From assembly GCF_018282115.1 (NCBI RefSeq), contig NZ_CP054306.1, positions 1,845,488 through 1,909,487 on the forward strand: DNA of 64,000 nt, in the 5' to 3' direction. Source of the stretch: Synechocystis sp. PCC 7338 (GTDB lineage Bacteria; Cyanobacteriota; Cyanobacteriia; Cyanobacteriales; Microcystaceae). The position numbers were made by a program, and so were the translations under genes. Below are positions 1-8,185 of the stretch, in pieces (position 1 is the first letter of the stretch; every line of letters starts with the position of its first letter). Under the pieces are notes generated by a model that was given only the letters and a program-made list of their open reading frames with translations, ran no database searches and had not been told where the DNA came from.

Positions 1-1
1 G

Positions 2-1069
2 ATTGATCTCGGCGCAGTGCCGCCTCCCCAGGAACTCTGTGATATCAACACCGAAACGGTAACCCAATGGGGGGTCGCTCCGGATGATTTCTATGTCAGC
101 ACCATTTATCCCACGGAGGTACGGGTTAATTGCGAATGGGTCCAGGTGACAGGACAACGGATGGATGCGGCCATTGTGGTCACTAGCAATCCCCCTTCGG
201 CCCGCTGTGTCCTTCTTCGGGATCTCCAGGTCGGCGATCGGGTCATGGTGGGGGTCGAGGGTATCCGTACCATCAAAAAAGTGGAATCCCATGACGGCGG
301 AGCCCGCAAAGAAAATAAAGAGTTTGCCTTTATGGCGGCGGGGGTTTCCAGCGAGCGTCGGGTAGAACTTTTGGTAGAACAAATTGCCTGGGAAATGCGG
401 CAAATCCGGGATCAGGGAGGCAAAATTGTTGTCACTGCGGGGCCTGTGGTGATCCATACCGGCGGAGCCCAACACCTTTCCCATCTGGTGCGGGAGGGCT
501 ATGTCCATGCCCTGCTGGGGGGCAATGCGATCGCCGTCCATGACATTGAGCAGGCCACCATGGGTACGTCCCTGGGAGTGGATATGCAACGGGGCATCCC
601 AGTGCGGGGGGGGCACCGTCACCATCTGAAAATCATTAACACTGTGCGACGCTACGGTGGTATTCGTCAGGCGGTGGAAGCGGGGTTTATCACCAAGGGG
701 GTGATGTATGAATGCGTTAAAAACAACATTCCCTATTGTTTAGCCGGCTCCATTCGGGATGATGGCCCCCTGCCCGATACGGAAATGGATTTGGTTAAGG
801 CCCAGGGTTGCTACAGTGAAATGATCCGGGGTGCAGATATGATTTTGATGTTATCAAGCATGCTGCACTCCATTGGCGTGGGCAATATGACTCCTTCGGG
901 AGTGAAAATGGTCTGTGTGGACATCAATCCCGCTGTGGTAACTAAGCTCAGCGACCGGGGCTCGGTGGAATCCGTCGGAGTAGTCACCGATGTGGGTTTA
1001 TTCCTCAGTCTTCTGGTGCGACAACTGCAACAACTCACCAGACCCTATAGCCTGAACGAAACCTTTTAA
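2..1069 (+). CDS. argZ: ArgZ/AgrE-type bifunctional enzyme, C-terminal LOR/SDH part (5' end outside window)
   Basis: The reading frame is open from base 2, so the start lies upstream and about 355 C-terminal residues are seen. The content matches the cyanobacterial LOR/SDH domain, which forms the C-terminal half of the roughly 700-residue ArgZ (Synechocystis) and AgrE (Anabaena) proteins. In those proteins the N-terminal half is an arginine dihydrolase making ornithine and ammonia, and the C-terminal half resembles ornithine cyclodeaminase and makes proline. Visible motifs include GGAQHLSHLVREG, GGNAIAVHDIEQ and a late VCVDINPAVVTKLSDRGS that looks like a nucleotide-binding segment. The arginine dihydrolase half is not in the window, so the assignment rests on the C-terminal domain and remembered family architecture. 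A GTG at 17 is only an internal in-frame codon. Confidence 0.8.
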   Translation: MDLGAVPPPQELCDINTETVTQWGVAPDDFYVSTIYPTEVRVNCEWVQVTGQRMDAAIVVTSNPPSARCVLLRDLQVGDRVMVGVEGIRTIKKVESHDGGARKENKEFAFMAAGVSSERRVELLVEQIAWEMRQIRDQGGKIVVTAGPVVIHTGGAQHLSHLVREGYVHALLGGNAIAVHDIEQATMGTSLGVDMQRGIPVRGGHRHHLKIINTVRRYGGIRQAVEAGFITKGVMYECVKNNIPYCLAGSIRDDGPLPDTEMDLVKAQGCYSEMIRGADMILMLSSMLHSIGVGNMTPSGVKMVCVDINPAVVTKLSDRGSVESVGVVTDVGLFLSLLVRQLQQLTRPYSLNETF

Positions 1070-1274
1070 CCGCTGTCCTAGTCTTCGGCCCCAGGGCGTT
1101 GTCTGCGGGCCCAGGGCTAGTAAATTAGAAATATCAAAAAGTAGGTAAAAAAGTTTTAAGGGATGGGGTCAAACCTTCCCCGTCTCCGAGGAACTATATT
1201 ATACTTTTAGCGTCGGGGTCTGGATTTTGGCCCTAGCTAAAAATTGATTTTCGTGATTCACAAGCGAGGTTATC

Positions 1275-1832
1275 GTGTTAAACAAATCTGTTCAAACCCT
1301 CTCTGGAGTTTTGCTTGCTGCTGCGGCCCTAGGTTTTGCTGCCCCCGCCCAAGCTGAGCCTTTTCAAACTAAGGGTAACATTTTATTGAGCCAGCTTCCT
1401 GGCCATGACATGTATGCCCCCATCAACGAGCAAATGAGCTTCGATGGGCTGGCGATCGGTCGGGTACGGGGTAAGGTTGGTAGTATCATCCAAGTTGAAC
1501 TGTTGCCCTATGGTGACTTCCCCGGTTATATCGAAGTGAGCGACAACAGCCGCATCTACCACTGGGACGGCGCCGGTGCTGCTGAACCCGGTGATGACGT
1601 TTTGCTCCAGCCCGTGTTCGATGACAATGGTAACTATATCCGTACTGATTTCTATTCTGCGGCCCACCCCACTTGGTTGACCCGTTTGGATCTCAAGGAA
1701 GTTCAAGAAGTCACCATTTCCGAAATTAACTTCCAATCCTCCGAACCTGTTGGTTTGCCCCCCGTGACCCGGTCCGCCCCTGCTCCTGTGGCCCCCGCCC
1801 CTGCTCCCATGCCCATTCGTGGTCTTTGGTAA
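1275..1832 (+). CDS. Hypothetical secreted protein with proline/alanine-rich tail
   Basis: This 185-residue protein begins at GTG 1275, preceded by a GCGAGG ribosome-binding-like stretch. It has a clear signal peptide: a lysine near the N-terminus, a hydrophobic core (GVLLAAAALGF) and an AQA-E cleavage site around residue 27. The mature part is acidic and beta-rich in appearance, with segments such as GRVRGKVGSIIQVELLPYGD. It ends in a Pro-Ala tract (APAPVAPAPAPMP) that could span the cell wall. I recognise no enzymatic motif. It lies 205 bases after the argZ-like gene and is followed by a good terminator, so it is probably transcribed alone. Periplasmic or outer-membrane-associated location is inferred from the signal peptide. 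Confidence 0.75.
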   Translation: MLNKSVQTLSGVLLAAAALGFAAPAQAEPFQTKGNILLSQLPGHDMYAPINEQMSFDGLAIGRVRGKVGSIIQVELLPYGDFPGYIEVSDNSRIYHWDGAGAAEPGDDVLLQPVFDDNGNYIRTDFYSAAHPTWLTRLDLKEVQEVTISEINFQSSEPVGLPPVTRSAPAPVAPAPAPMPIRGLW

Positions 1833-1904
1833 GCCGTCGGGTTACGCGATGAACTTATTTTACCGGCTTGTTTAATAGCCGGACTTAGTGTCTACATTCT
1901 CCTA

Positions 1905-1930
1905 AGCGTTGTGTTCACAGCGCTTTTTTT
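1905..1930 (+). terminator. Rho-independent-type terminator after the secreted-protein gene
   Basis: An imperfect stem AGCG-T-TGTG pairs with CACA-G-CGCT across a two-base loop and runs straight into seven T residues. A second hairpin without a T tract (CCGGCT/AGCCGG) sits just upstream at 1863-1882. The terminator lies between the secreted-protein gene on the plus strand and recR on the minus strand and may serve both. Confidence 0.65.
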
Positions 1931-1956
1931 GGCGATCGCCATTTCCCTGCAAACAA

Positions 1957-2547
1957 CTAAAGTTCCCGTCGTCCTTCTAGGGCCCGAGCCAGGGTAACCT
2001 CATCGGCATATTCCAAATCTCCCCCCATGGGTAAACCAAAGGCAATGCGGGTAACTTTGGTAAAGGGTTGGAGTAATTTACCGAGATATAAAGTGGTGGT
2101 TTCCCCTTCCACGCTGGGACTAATGGCTAAAATCACCTCGGCAATTTCCGGCTGACTAACCCGATGTAATAGGGGTTGAATGGTCAACTGCTCTGGGCCG
2201 ATGCCGTCCATGGGGGAAATTACCCCGCCTAACACATGGTACTTGCCCCGAAATTCCCTGGTTTTTTCCAACGCAATCACATCCCTGGGATCACTGACCA
2301 CACAGATAACGCTGTTATCCCGTTGGGGATGGCGACAAATGTCACAGACGGGCTCAGCGGATAAATGGAAGCACACCCGGCACTGCCCCACCCGTTTTTT
2401 AGCGTCGAGAATGGCTTGGGCTAAGTTTTCTACCTCCGCATCGGGGCGCTTGAGGAGGTGTAGGGCAAGACGTTGGGCCGTTTTAGGCCCCACACTGGGA
2501 AGCCGTTGCAATTGTTCAATGAGACGGGCTAGGGGAGGAGTGTAAAT
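1957..2547 (-). CDS. recR: Recombination mediator RecR, apparent ATT start
   Basis: The 196-residue protein matches RecR, which with RecO/RecF loads RecA at gaps. Seen in order are an N-terminal helix-hairpin-helix ([17 protein letters not shown]), a four-cysteine zinc finger ([16 protein letters not shown]), and a Toprim domain ([14 protein letters not shown], then [13 protein letters not shown] and [13 protein letters not shown]). Family members start [14 protein letters not shown]; here that first codon is ATT at 2547-2545. A perfect AGGAGGT lies 9 bases before it. The frame stays open upstream to 2652, but the 35 extra residues resemble nothing in the family. I therefore choose the rare ATT initiator. 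The frame is intact and full length for RecR. Confidence 0.93.
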   Translation of the reverse strand: MYTPPLARLIEQLQRLPSVGPKTAQRLALHLLKRPDAEVENLAQAILDAKKRVGQCRVCFHLSAEPVCDICRHPQRDNSVICVVSDPRDVIALEKTREFRGKYHVLGGVISPMDGIGPEQLTIQPLLHRVSQPEIAEVILAISPSVEGETTTLYLGKLLQPFTKVTRIAFGLPMGGDLEYADEVTLARALEGRREL

Positions 2548-2556
2548 GGCGCCAAG

Positions 2557-2563
2557 ACCTCCT
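2557..2563 (-). promoter_or_regulatory. Strong Shine-Dalgarno that fixes the recR start
   Basis: On the minus strand AGGAGGT is followed by nine bases (CTTGGCGCC) and then ATT-TAC-ACT-CCT, which encodes the conserved RecR N-terminus. No ATG, GTG or TTG lies at a suitable distance: a TTG two bases after the motif is too close. The spacing supports ATT as the initiation codon. Confidence 0.7.
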
Positions 2564-2769
2564 GGTGCGAGGGAAATTTTACTAGTGGGGACAAATAAAT
2601 AGCCTTGGAAACCGGGAGCTGATGGGCAATGGAATCGACGGCCACCTTCCACATATATTGTGCTACGCTATCGCCAATTATCGGCAAAACTTTCCAGGGT
2701 AATGTTTTATTTAGCGTAGATAGACTACCCGTTTGAACTTTATCCATTCCTTGTCCACCCGTATTTTCT

Positions 2770-3018
2770 ATGCCTCAAACTAAAGCCCACCTGAGAGTGA
2801 CTACCCATTCCTGGCCCGGAGGTTTTCTGGCGGGGGAAGTGCGGGCTGGAGACTATGAGTGGCAATTTCACTGGAATTTTCGGGGGGGGAAATTGCGAGT
2901 ACAGCCTTCCCTCGGGCGATCGCTCATTTTTGAGCCCCTGGGACGTTTTTTGGAACGCACTGATTATCAATTGGAACCAGGGGGTGATTATGAATTCATT
3001 CTCCGCAGTCAGCTTTAG
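2770..3018 (+). CDS. Small conserved cyanobacterial protein (DUF3146-like)
   Basis: This 82-residue protein starts at ATG 2770 (MPQTKAHLRVTTHSWPGG) and ends LRSQL. The pattern GFLAGEVRAGDYEW, then PSLGR, EPLGRFLERTDYQLEPGGDYEF, looks like a family found widely in cyanobacteria that I recall as DUF3146. No function is known to me. It is divergent from recR with about 220 bases between the two starts. An overlapping minus-strand frame covers the same bases but has no recognisable content and is taken as a shadow. Confidence 0.75.
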   Translation: MPQTKAHLRVTTHSWPGGFLAGEVRAGDYEWQFHWNFRGGKLRVQPSLGRSLIFEPLGRFLERTDYQLEPGGDYEFILRSQL

Positions 3019-3207
3019 ACAAGCACAAAAAAGCACCCCAAGCGCTCAATATCAAAGCCAGAAAAAGAGTACTGACAAGTTCAGCCCTACGTCCTAGCGC
3101 TCCTTCGTCAGCAGGGAGGCTAAAATTGGATTAGCCCGATCTATTTTCTGGGTAGATTTGTGGCTAGGATGTTCTATCCACTGTCCATTCTTGCAAGGAA
3201 TTTGATT

Positions 3208-3678
3208 ATGAAAGGTAAACCCGCCGTCCTCGCCCAACTCCATAAGCTACTGCGTGGGGAGTTAGCCGCTAGGGATCAGTATTTCATCCATTCCCGTATG
3301 TATCAGGATTGGGGTTTGGAAAAGCTCTATGACCGGATTAACCACGAAATGCAGGATGAAACGGCCCATGCCAGCCTGTTAATTGAGCGCATTCTCTTTT
3401 TGGAAGATACCCCAGACCTTTCCCAACAGGATCCAATCCGGGTGGGGAAAACGGTACCGGAAATGTTGCAATACGACCTGGATTATGAGTATCAAGTCAT
3501 TGCCAACCTGAAGGAAGCAATGGCGGTATGTGAACAGGAACAAGACTATCAAAGTCGGGATCTGTTGCTGAAAATCCTAGCAGATACGGAGGAAGACCAT
3601 GCCTATTGGTTGGAAAAACAGTTGGGACTCATTGAAAAAATTGGTCTCCAAAATTATTTGCAATCTCAAATGAGCTAG
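3208..3678 (+). CDS. bfrA: Bacterioferritin, di-iron type subunit
   Basis: The 156-residue protein is a ferritin-like four-helix protein that oxidises and stores iron in a 24-mer shell. All expected ferroxidase ligands are visible: E18, E51, H54, E94 and the E128/H131 pair (DTEEDH). The haem-binding methionine normally at position 52 is a threonine here (DETAH). In Synechocystis two bacterioferritins are known to divide these roles, one with the di-iron site (BfrA) and one with the haem ligand (BfrB); this sequence fits BfrA. ATG 3208 is preceded by AAGGAA at 3195. A GTG at 3160 would add 16 residues with no family similarity, so it is rejected. Confidence 0.93.
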   Translation: MKGKPAVLAQLHKLLRGELAARDQYFIHSRMYQDWGLEKLYDRINHEMQDETAHASLLIERILFLEDTPDLSQQDPIRVGKTVPEMLQYDLDYEYQVIANLKEAMAVCEQEQDYQSRDLLLKILADTEEDHAYWLEKQLGLIEKIGLQNYLQSQMS

Positions 3679-3819
3679 GTTTGATTGCTTTTGAGCAATG
3701 ATGGCCCCGCCAATCTCCCGACTCCAAGGCCCCGATGGCCTTTGGTGGTTTAGGTTTACTCCTCCACGGCCACAGCGTTTGCAAGTCAAGCCCTAAGTCA
3801 CTATTAACTAGACAAAAAG

Positions 3820-4173
3820 TCAGGGTCGGCCCCATTCCAACCAGCGAATTGCCAATTTTTCCTCCTGTTGGTGAACGATAACCGACACAGCTTCGAGAAA
3901 GTCTTCCCCTTCAAGGGAAACATAGACCCAGGCTAAATCGTTAGCTTCCATGGGGGGATATTGCCACTCGGTTAGGAGGCATTCTGCCATGACGATCGCA
4001 CTGTGGATGGGGCCAGAACCATAATCGATCATGCCCTCCACATCGGCTTGTAGAGTTGAGGGGGAATACTGTTGTTGGAGTGCAGGGCAGAGCAGGCCGT
4101 GGGACCCATCATAATCCCCCTGGGCGAGGTAATTGCCAAATTGTTGAGCAATGTTAATGGCCGAGTTAGGCAT
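3820..4173 (-). CDS. Conserved hypothetical protein, possibly NTF2-like
   Basis: The 117-residue protein begins MPNSAINIAQQFGNYLAQGDYDGSH and ends AIRWLEWGRP. An N-terminal helix with the phrase QGDYDGSHGLL, followed by alternating beta-like segments, is reminiscent of small NTF2/SnoaL-fold proteins, but no catalytic residues stand out. It lies 21 bases downstream of murB on the same strand, so it is probably the last gene of a murC-murB transcript. In PCC 6803 I recall an unknown gene at the corresponding place beside murB. Function unknown. Confidence 0.75.
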   Translation of the reverse strand: MPNSAINIAQQFGNYLAQGDYDGSHGLLCPALQQQYSPSTLQADVEGMIDYGSGPIHSAIVMAECLLTEWQYPPMEANDLAWVYVSLEGEDFLEAVSVIVHQQEEKLAIRWLEWGRP

Positions 4174-4194
4174 TTGATAACATTTTAATGATCT

Positions 4195-5148
4195 TTAACG
4201 AGTGAAGTCTCCCAACATTTTCACTTCTGGCTCTAACAAAATGCCATGGTGTTTTTGCACTTCTCCTTGTACATGGAAAATGAGGTCAAACACATCCTGG
4301 GCTTTAGCGTTGTCGATATTAACAATGAAGTTGGCATGACGTTGGGATACCTCTGCCCCACCAATGCGGTAGCCTTTTAGTCCCAATTCTTCGATTAGGC
4401 GGGCAGAGTAGAGAGGAGTGGGATTGCGAAACACACTGCCACAGTTGGGTTTGTCGTAGGGCTGAGTACTTTTGCGCTGATGGAGATTACTGGTGGTGCG
4501 GGCCATGATTTCTTCCCTGGTAAATCCTGGTTTTAACTGAAAGGTGGCATCCACCACTAGGCGTCCGCCCAAATGTTTTTGCAAATTGGAAGTGCGGTAA
4601 CTGAAGCCTAGCTTTTCATTACTCAAAATTTCCAAACCGCCGTCGGGGTGCATTACCGTAGCTTCCACCAAGGTTTCCGCAGTGCATTGATTGTGGGCCC
4701 CGGCATTCATCACCACTGCGCCCCCCACTGTACCGGGAATACCCACGGCCCACTCCAGCCCCTGCCAACCTCGTTTTGCGGCCTGCCAACCTACTTTGGC
4801 GATCGGCTCCCCAGCGGCCACGGTAATTAAACCTTGTTCTTCATTAAACTTGCTTTGTCGCAGATAACGGGTACTAACTACTAACCCGCCAATGCCTTGG
4901 TCACTGATCAACAGGTTGGAGCCGGCCCCCAAAAAGGTTAACGGTAAGTCCTGGTTTTGGAACCAGGTCAATACAGCGGCCAAGTACTCCAGGGAACGGG
5001 GCGCCGCATACCACTCCGCTTTACCTCCCACCCGATAGGTGGTGAATTCCGCCAGACTTGTGTTGGGTTGAATAATAGTTCCTGTCCCCGCCAAGGCGAT
5101 CGCCGGTGGTTCCATGGGAGTGGGACGGGTAGCGGGGGAAATAATCAT
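4195..5148 (-). CDS. murB: UDP-N-acetylenolpyruvoylglucosamine reductase
   Basis: The 317-residue MurB uses NADPH and FAD to reduce UDP-GlcNAc-enolpyruvate to UDP-MurNAc in the cytoplasm, an early peptidoglycan step. Visible are the FAD-domain YRVGGKAEWY, LGAGSNLLI, the EWAVGIPGTVGGAVVMNAG segment, and GSVFRNP, which carries the catalytic serine. LGLKGYRIGGAEVSQRHANFIVN lies in the substrate-binding part. ATG 5148 is used; about 25 residues precede the conserved start of the FAD domain. It follows murC on the same strand after 71 bases and so forms a probable murC-murB operon. Confidence 0.97.
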   Translation of the reverse strand: MIISPATRPTPMEPPAIALAGTGTIIQPNTSLAEFTTYRVGGKAEWYAAPRSLEYLAAVLTWFQNQDLPLTFLGAGSNLLISDQGIGGLVVSTRYLRQSKFNEEQGLITVAAGEPIAKVGWQAAKRGWQGLEWAVGIPGTVGGAVVMNAGAHNQCTAETLVEATVMHPDGGLEILSNEKLGFSYRTSNLQKHLGGRLVVDATFQLKPGFTREEIMARTTSNLHQRKSTQPYDKPNCGSVFRNPTPLYSARLIEELGLKGYRIGGAEVSQRHANFIVNIDNAKAQDVFDLIFHVQGEVQKHHGILLEPEVKMLGDFTR

Positions 5149-5219
5149 GGCGGTTAGTCCGGAAAATTAGCAGGACAGAGAAAAATGGTCGCAGATAACC
5201 CTAGGTTAGCTTGCTCAGC

Positions 5220-6722
5220 CTAGGCACAGGCGGCTAACACTGGTGCAATCTGCTGATTGAGGTTGCCCGCCCCCAAAAATAGTGCCAAATCACCACTTTT
5301 TAGAACTTTAGGCAAAAATTCCCTCAATTCCGTCAATTGGGGCTGGTAAACCACATGGCTATGGTATTGTCCTACGGCCTTAGCCAAATCTTCCCCCTGG
5401 ACGTTGTGGGGATTCTGTTCCCCGGCACTATAAATATCGGTTAAGACCACCAAATCTGCATCCTTAAAGGCAGTGGCAAATTCCGCCATAAAGGTGTGGG
5501 TCCGGCTGTAGCGATGGGGCTGGAAAATGGCCACTACCCGTTCATATTTTCCGTGGGTTACCTTTTGTCGGGCGGCGGCCAGGGTTGCCAGTAGTTCACT
5601 GGGATGGTGAGCATAGTCGTCAATGAAGGTAATTCCATTGCAATAACCTTTGCACTCAAAGCGACGTTTGGCCCCATTAAAGTTGGCGATCGCCTGGGCA
5701 ATAACAGGAAAATCTAAGTCTAGTAAACGGCCCACCGCCACTGCGGCCAAGGCATTACTAATATTATGGTCCCCCGGCAAAGTCACAGTCATGGTACCCA
5801 AACAGACTCCCCGTTCCCACACTTCTACCTCGTTACCATGGGCTTGACGCTTAATTTGCCGGGCTTGGTAATCCGCTTCAGGGCGATTTTCCAGACTGTA
5901 GGTGATGCTAGGGGAAAGGTGTTGTCGTACTACGTCACAATCGAGACAACCGATCAGGGTTTGGCAATGGGACTCAAAACTATGAAAAATTTCCACAACC
6001 TCGGCCAAGGTGGAGTAATGGTCGGGATGGTCTAATTCGATGTTGGTAACAATACCGATCTCTGGATGGTGTTTAGTCAAGGAGCCATCGGACTCGTCCA
6101 CTTCCGCCACCAAATATTCCCCTGAACCAAGGTAGGCATTACCCTGCCAAGCATCCACCTCACCGCCCACCACAATGGTGGGGTCCAGTCCAGCTTCCTT
6201 TAACACATAGCCAATTAAGCTACTGGTGGTGGTTTTGCCATGGGTACCCGCCACCCCAATGCCCCGGGATTCCGCAATCATAGCTGCCAAAATATCGGAG
6301 CGGTGATAGATGGGACAATTTTTGGCGATCGCCCCTTGGTATTCCAAATTGCCTTCATTAATGGCAGTGGAGCACACCACCTGGGGCAGACAATGGGTTT
6401 GGTAGCGGCCATTGCCGTTGACGCCGTTACTGGCTGATTCGGCGATCTGCTCTAGGGTCAAACTTGCCCCGGAGGAACCAGTGGGCAAAGCCACCGCCGG
6501 GTTAACTTGCAGGGATTGAAAATAGTCTAAATTTTCCGGAACCTGTTCTTGGAAGATTTTTGCCCCCACCGACTCCAGGCGATCGGTAATATGGGTACGG
6601 CGCAGATCGGAGCCCGACACAGGGAGATGGCGTTTTGCGAGGACGTAGGCCAGAGCCGACATACCAATGCCCCCAATTCCTAAAAAATGGAAGGGACGAC
6701 CACTAAAATCCACAGCACCCAC
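5220..6722 (-). CDS. murC: UDP-N-acetylmuramate--L-alanine ligase
   Basis: This Mur ligase adds L-alanine to UDP-MurNAc using ATP. The N-terminal UDP-binding domain shows FLGIGGIGMSALAYVL, the central domain has the ATP loop GVAGTHGKTTTSSL and the E-x-D-E-S-D-G-S region, and the C-terminal domain shows IDDYAHHPSE and FQPHRYSRT. A GTG at 6737 opens the frame, but AGGAG overlaps its second and third codons and lies seven bases before a second GTG at 6722. The 500-residue form from 6722 is preferred. An insertion rich in Ser/Gly (around SASNGVNGNGRYQT) follows the first domain. It is head of a murC-murB unit. Confidence 0.95.
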   Translation of the reverse strand: MGAVDFSGRPFHFLGIGGIGMSALAYVLAKRHLPVSGSDLRRTHITDRLESVGAKIFQEQVPENLDYFQSLQVNPAVALPTGSSGASLTLEQIAESASNGVNGNGRYQTHCLPQVVCSTAINEGNLEYQGAIAKNCPIYHRSDILAAMIAESRGIGVAGTHGKTTTSSLIGYVLKEAGLDPTIVVGGEVDAWQGNAYLGSGEYLVAEVDESDGSLTKHHPEIGIVTNIELDHPDHYSTLAEVVEIFHSFESHCQTLIGCLDCDVVRQHLSPSITYSLENRPEADYQARQIKRQAHGNEVEVWERGVCLGTMTVTLPGDHNISNALAAVAVGRLLDLDFPVIAQAIANFNGAKRRFECKGYCNGITFIDDYAHHPSELLATLAAARQKVTHGKYERVVAIFQPHRYSRTHTFMAEFATAFKDADLVVLTDIYSAGEQNPHNVQGEDLAKAVGQYHSHVVYQPQLTELREFLPKVLKSGDLALFLGAGNLNQQIAPVLAACA

Positions 6723-6990
6723 AGCAACGCTCCTCACAAGCCATAAATGTTAACGTCTACAATCACCTGCCGGTTCACCGCACCTGCAATTGAGCGACAT
6801 CATAACAAAAACTCTACCCCCAGGCATAGACAAAACCTAGAGTCCACGGTAGACAGCGACGGAGAGGAGGAGAAAAAGATTCCCACCCCCCTTTTAAATT
6901 CAGGATCTAAGTGTTCAGGCAATAGGATATGATTGGTGTCATTAATAATCCTTAAATGTACTGAGCTAAAACAGAGAGGGCAAGACGAAC

Positions 6991-8004
6991 GTGACTAGAG
7001 TAGCAATTAACGGATTTGGACGGATCGGACGCAATTTTCTCCGCTGCTGGCTGGGGCGCACCGATAGCCAGTTGGAAGTGGTCGGCATCAACGACACTTC
7101 CGATCCCAGAACCAATGCTCACCTTTTGCGCTACGACTCCATGTTGGGTAAGTTGGATGCGGACATCAGCGCCGACGAAAACTCCATTACCGTCAATGGC
7201 AAAACTATTAAATGTGTTTCCGACCGGAACCCCCTAAATTTGCCCTGGGCAGAATGGAACGTAGACCTAGTCATCGAAGCCACCGGTGTTTTTGTTACCC
7301 ATGAAGGGGCCACCAAGCACGTTCAGGCCGGCGCCAAAAAGGTTTTAATCACTGCCCCCGGTAAGGGTCCCAACATCGGTACCTATGTGGTAGGGGTCAA
7401 TGCCCACGAGTACAAACACGAAGAATACGAAGTCATCAGTAACGCTAGTTGTACTACCAACTGCCTCGCCCCGATCGCCAAGGTAATTAACGATAACTTT
7501 GGCATTATCAAAGGCACCATGACCACAACCCACAGCTACACCGGGGACCAACGGATCCTCGATGCTAGCCACCGGGATTTACGCCGGGCCCGGGCCGCCG
7601 CTGTTAACATTGTGCCCACCTCCACTGGTGCCGCCAAAGCAGTGGCCCTGGTAATTCCTGAACTGCAAGGAAAATTAAACGGCATTGCCCTGCGGGTGCC
7701 TACCCCCAACGTTTCCGTAGTCGATTTAGTGGTACAGGTAGAGAAAAATACCATTGCTGAACAGGTTAACGGGGTGCTGAAGGAAGCCGCCACCACTGGC
7801 CTGAAAGGAATTTTAGATTACACCGATTTGGAACTGGTCTCCAGCGACTTCCGGGGCACGGATTGCTCTTCCACGGTGGATGGTAGCCTCACCATGGTAA
7901 TGGGCGGTGACATGGTTAAAGTAATTGCTTGGTACGACAACGAATGGGGCTATTCCCAACGGGTTGTCGACTTGGCTGAAATTGTGGCTAAGAATTGGAA
8001 GTAG
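6991..8004 (+). CDS. gap2: Glyceraldehyde-3-phosphate dehydrogenase, Calvin-cycle type
   Basis: The 337-residue enzyme has the Rossmann motif [10 protein letters not shown], the catalytic cysteine in [12 protein letters not shown], and [12 protein letters not shown] near the end. The [17 protein letters not shown] stretch after the second strand is what I recall for the cyanobacterial Gap2, which accepts NADPH as well as NADH and serves photosynthetic carbon fixation, rather than the strictly glycolytic Gap1. It starts at GTG 6991. Its neighbours bfrA, murC and pepN match the remembered gap2 neighbourhood of PCC 6803, which supports the gap2 call. Confidence 0.92.
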   Translation: MTRVAINGFGRIGRNFLRCWLGRTDSQLEVVGINDTSDPRTNAHLLRYDSMLGKLDADISADENSITVNGKTIKCVSDRNPLNLPWAEWNVDLVIEATGVFVTHEGATKHVQAGAKKVLITAPGKGPNIGTYVVGVNAHEYKHEEYEVISNASCTTNCLAPIAKVINDNFGIIKGTMTTTHSYTGDQRILDASHRDLRRARAAAVNIVPTSTGAAKAVALVIPELQGKLNGIALRVPTPNVSVVDLVVQVEKNTIAEQVNGVLKEAATTGLKGILDYTDLELVSSDFRGTDCSSTVDGSLTMVMGGDMVKVIAWYDNEWGYSQRVVDLAEIVAKNWK

Positions 8005-8068
8005 ATTATCCGACTGGGTTATGCGCCTGTCCCCCCATGACTGACAACTGACACAATGAACCATTTTG

Positions 8069-8100
8069 CCCAATCCTCCTTTCCCCAGGGGGATTTTTCT
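8069..8100 (+). terminator. Possible terminator after gap2
   Basis: A short hairpin with AATCC arms (AATCC...GGATT) and a C-rich/G-rich core runs into TTTTT just before the pepN leader. The stem is imperfect, so this is a modest prediction. Confidence 0.45.
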
Positions 8101-8185
8101 TATCCATGCCCATGCTTGTCAGGGAAAGACTTTCAGGGTTATGGTTTGAGGAGTGTCTTCTCCTTACCCCGGCGCAAATTTCCCC

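Noticed and set aside
6747-6932. Small plus-strand frame between murC and gap2
   Set aside because: Low-complexity, no ribosome site and no protein-like pattern.
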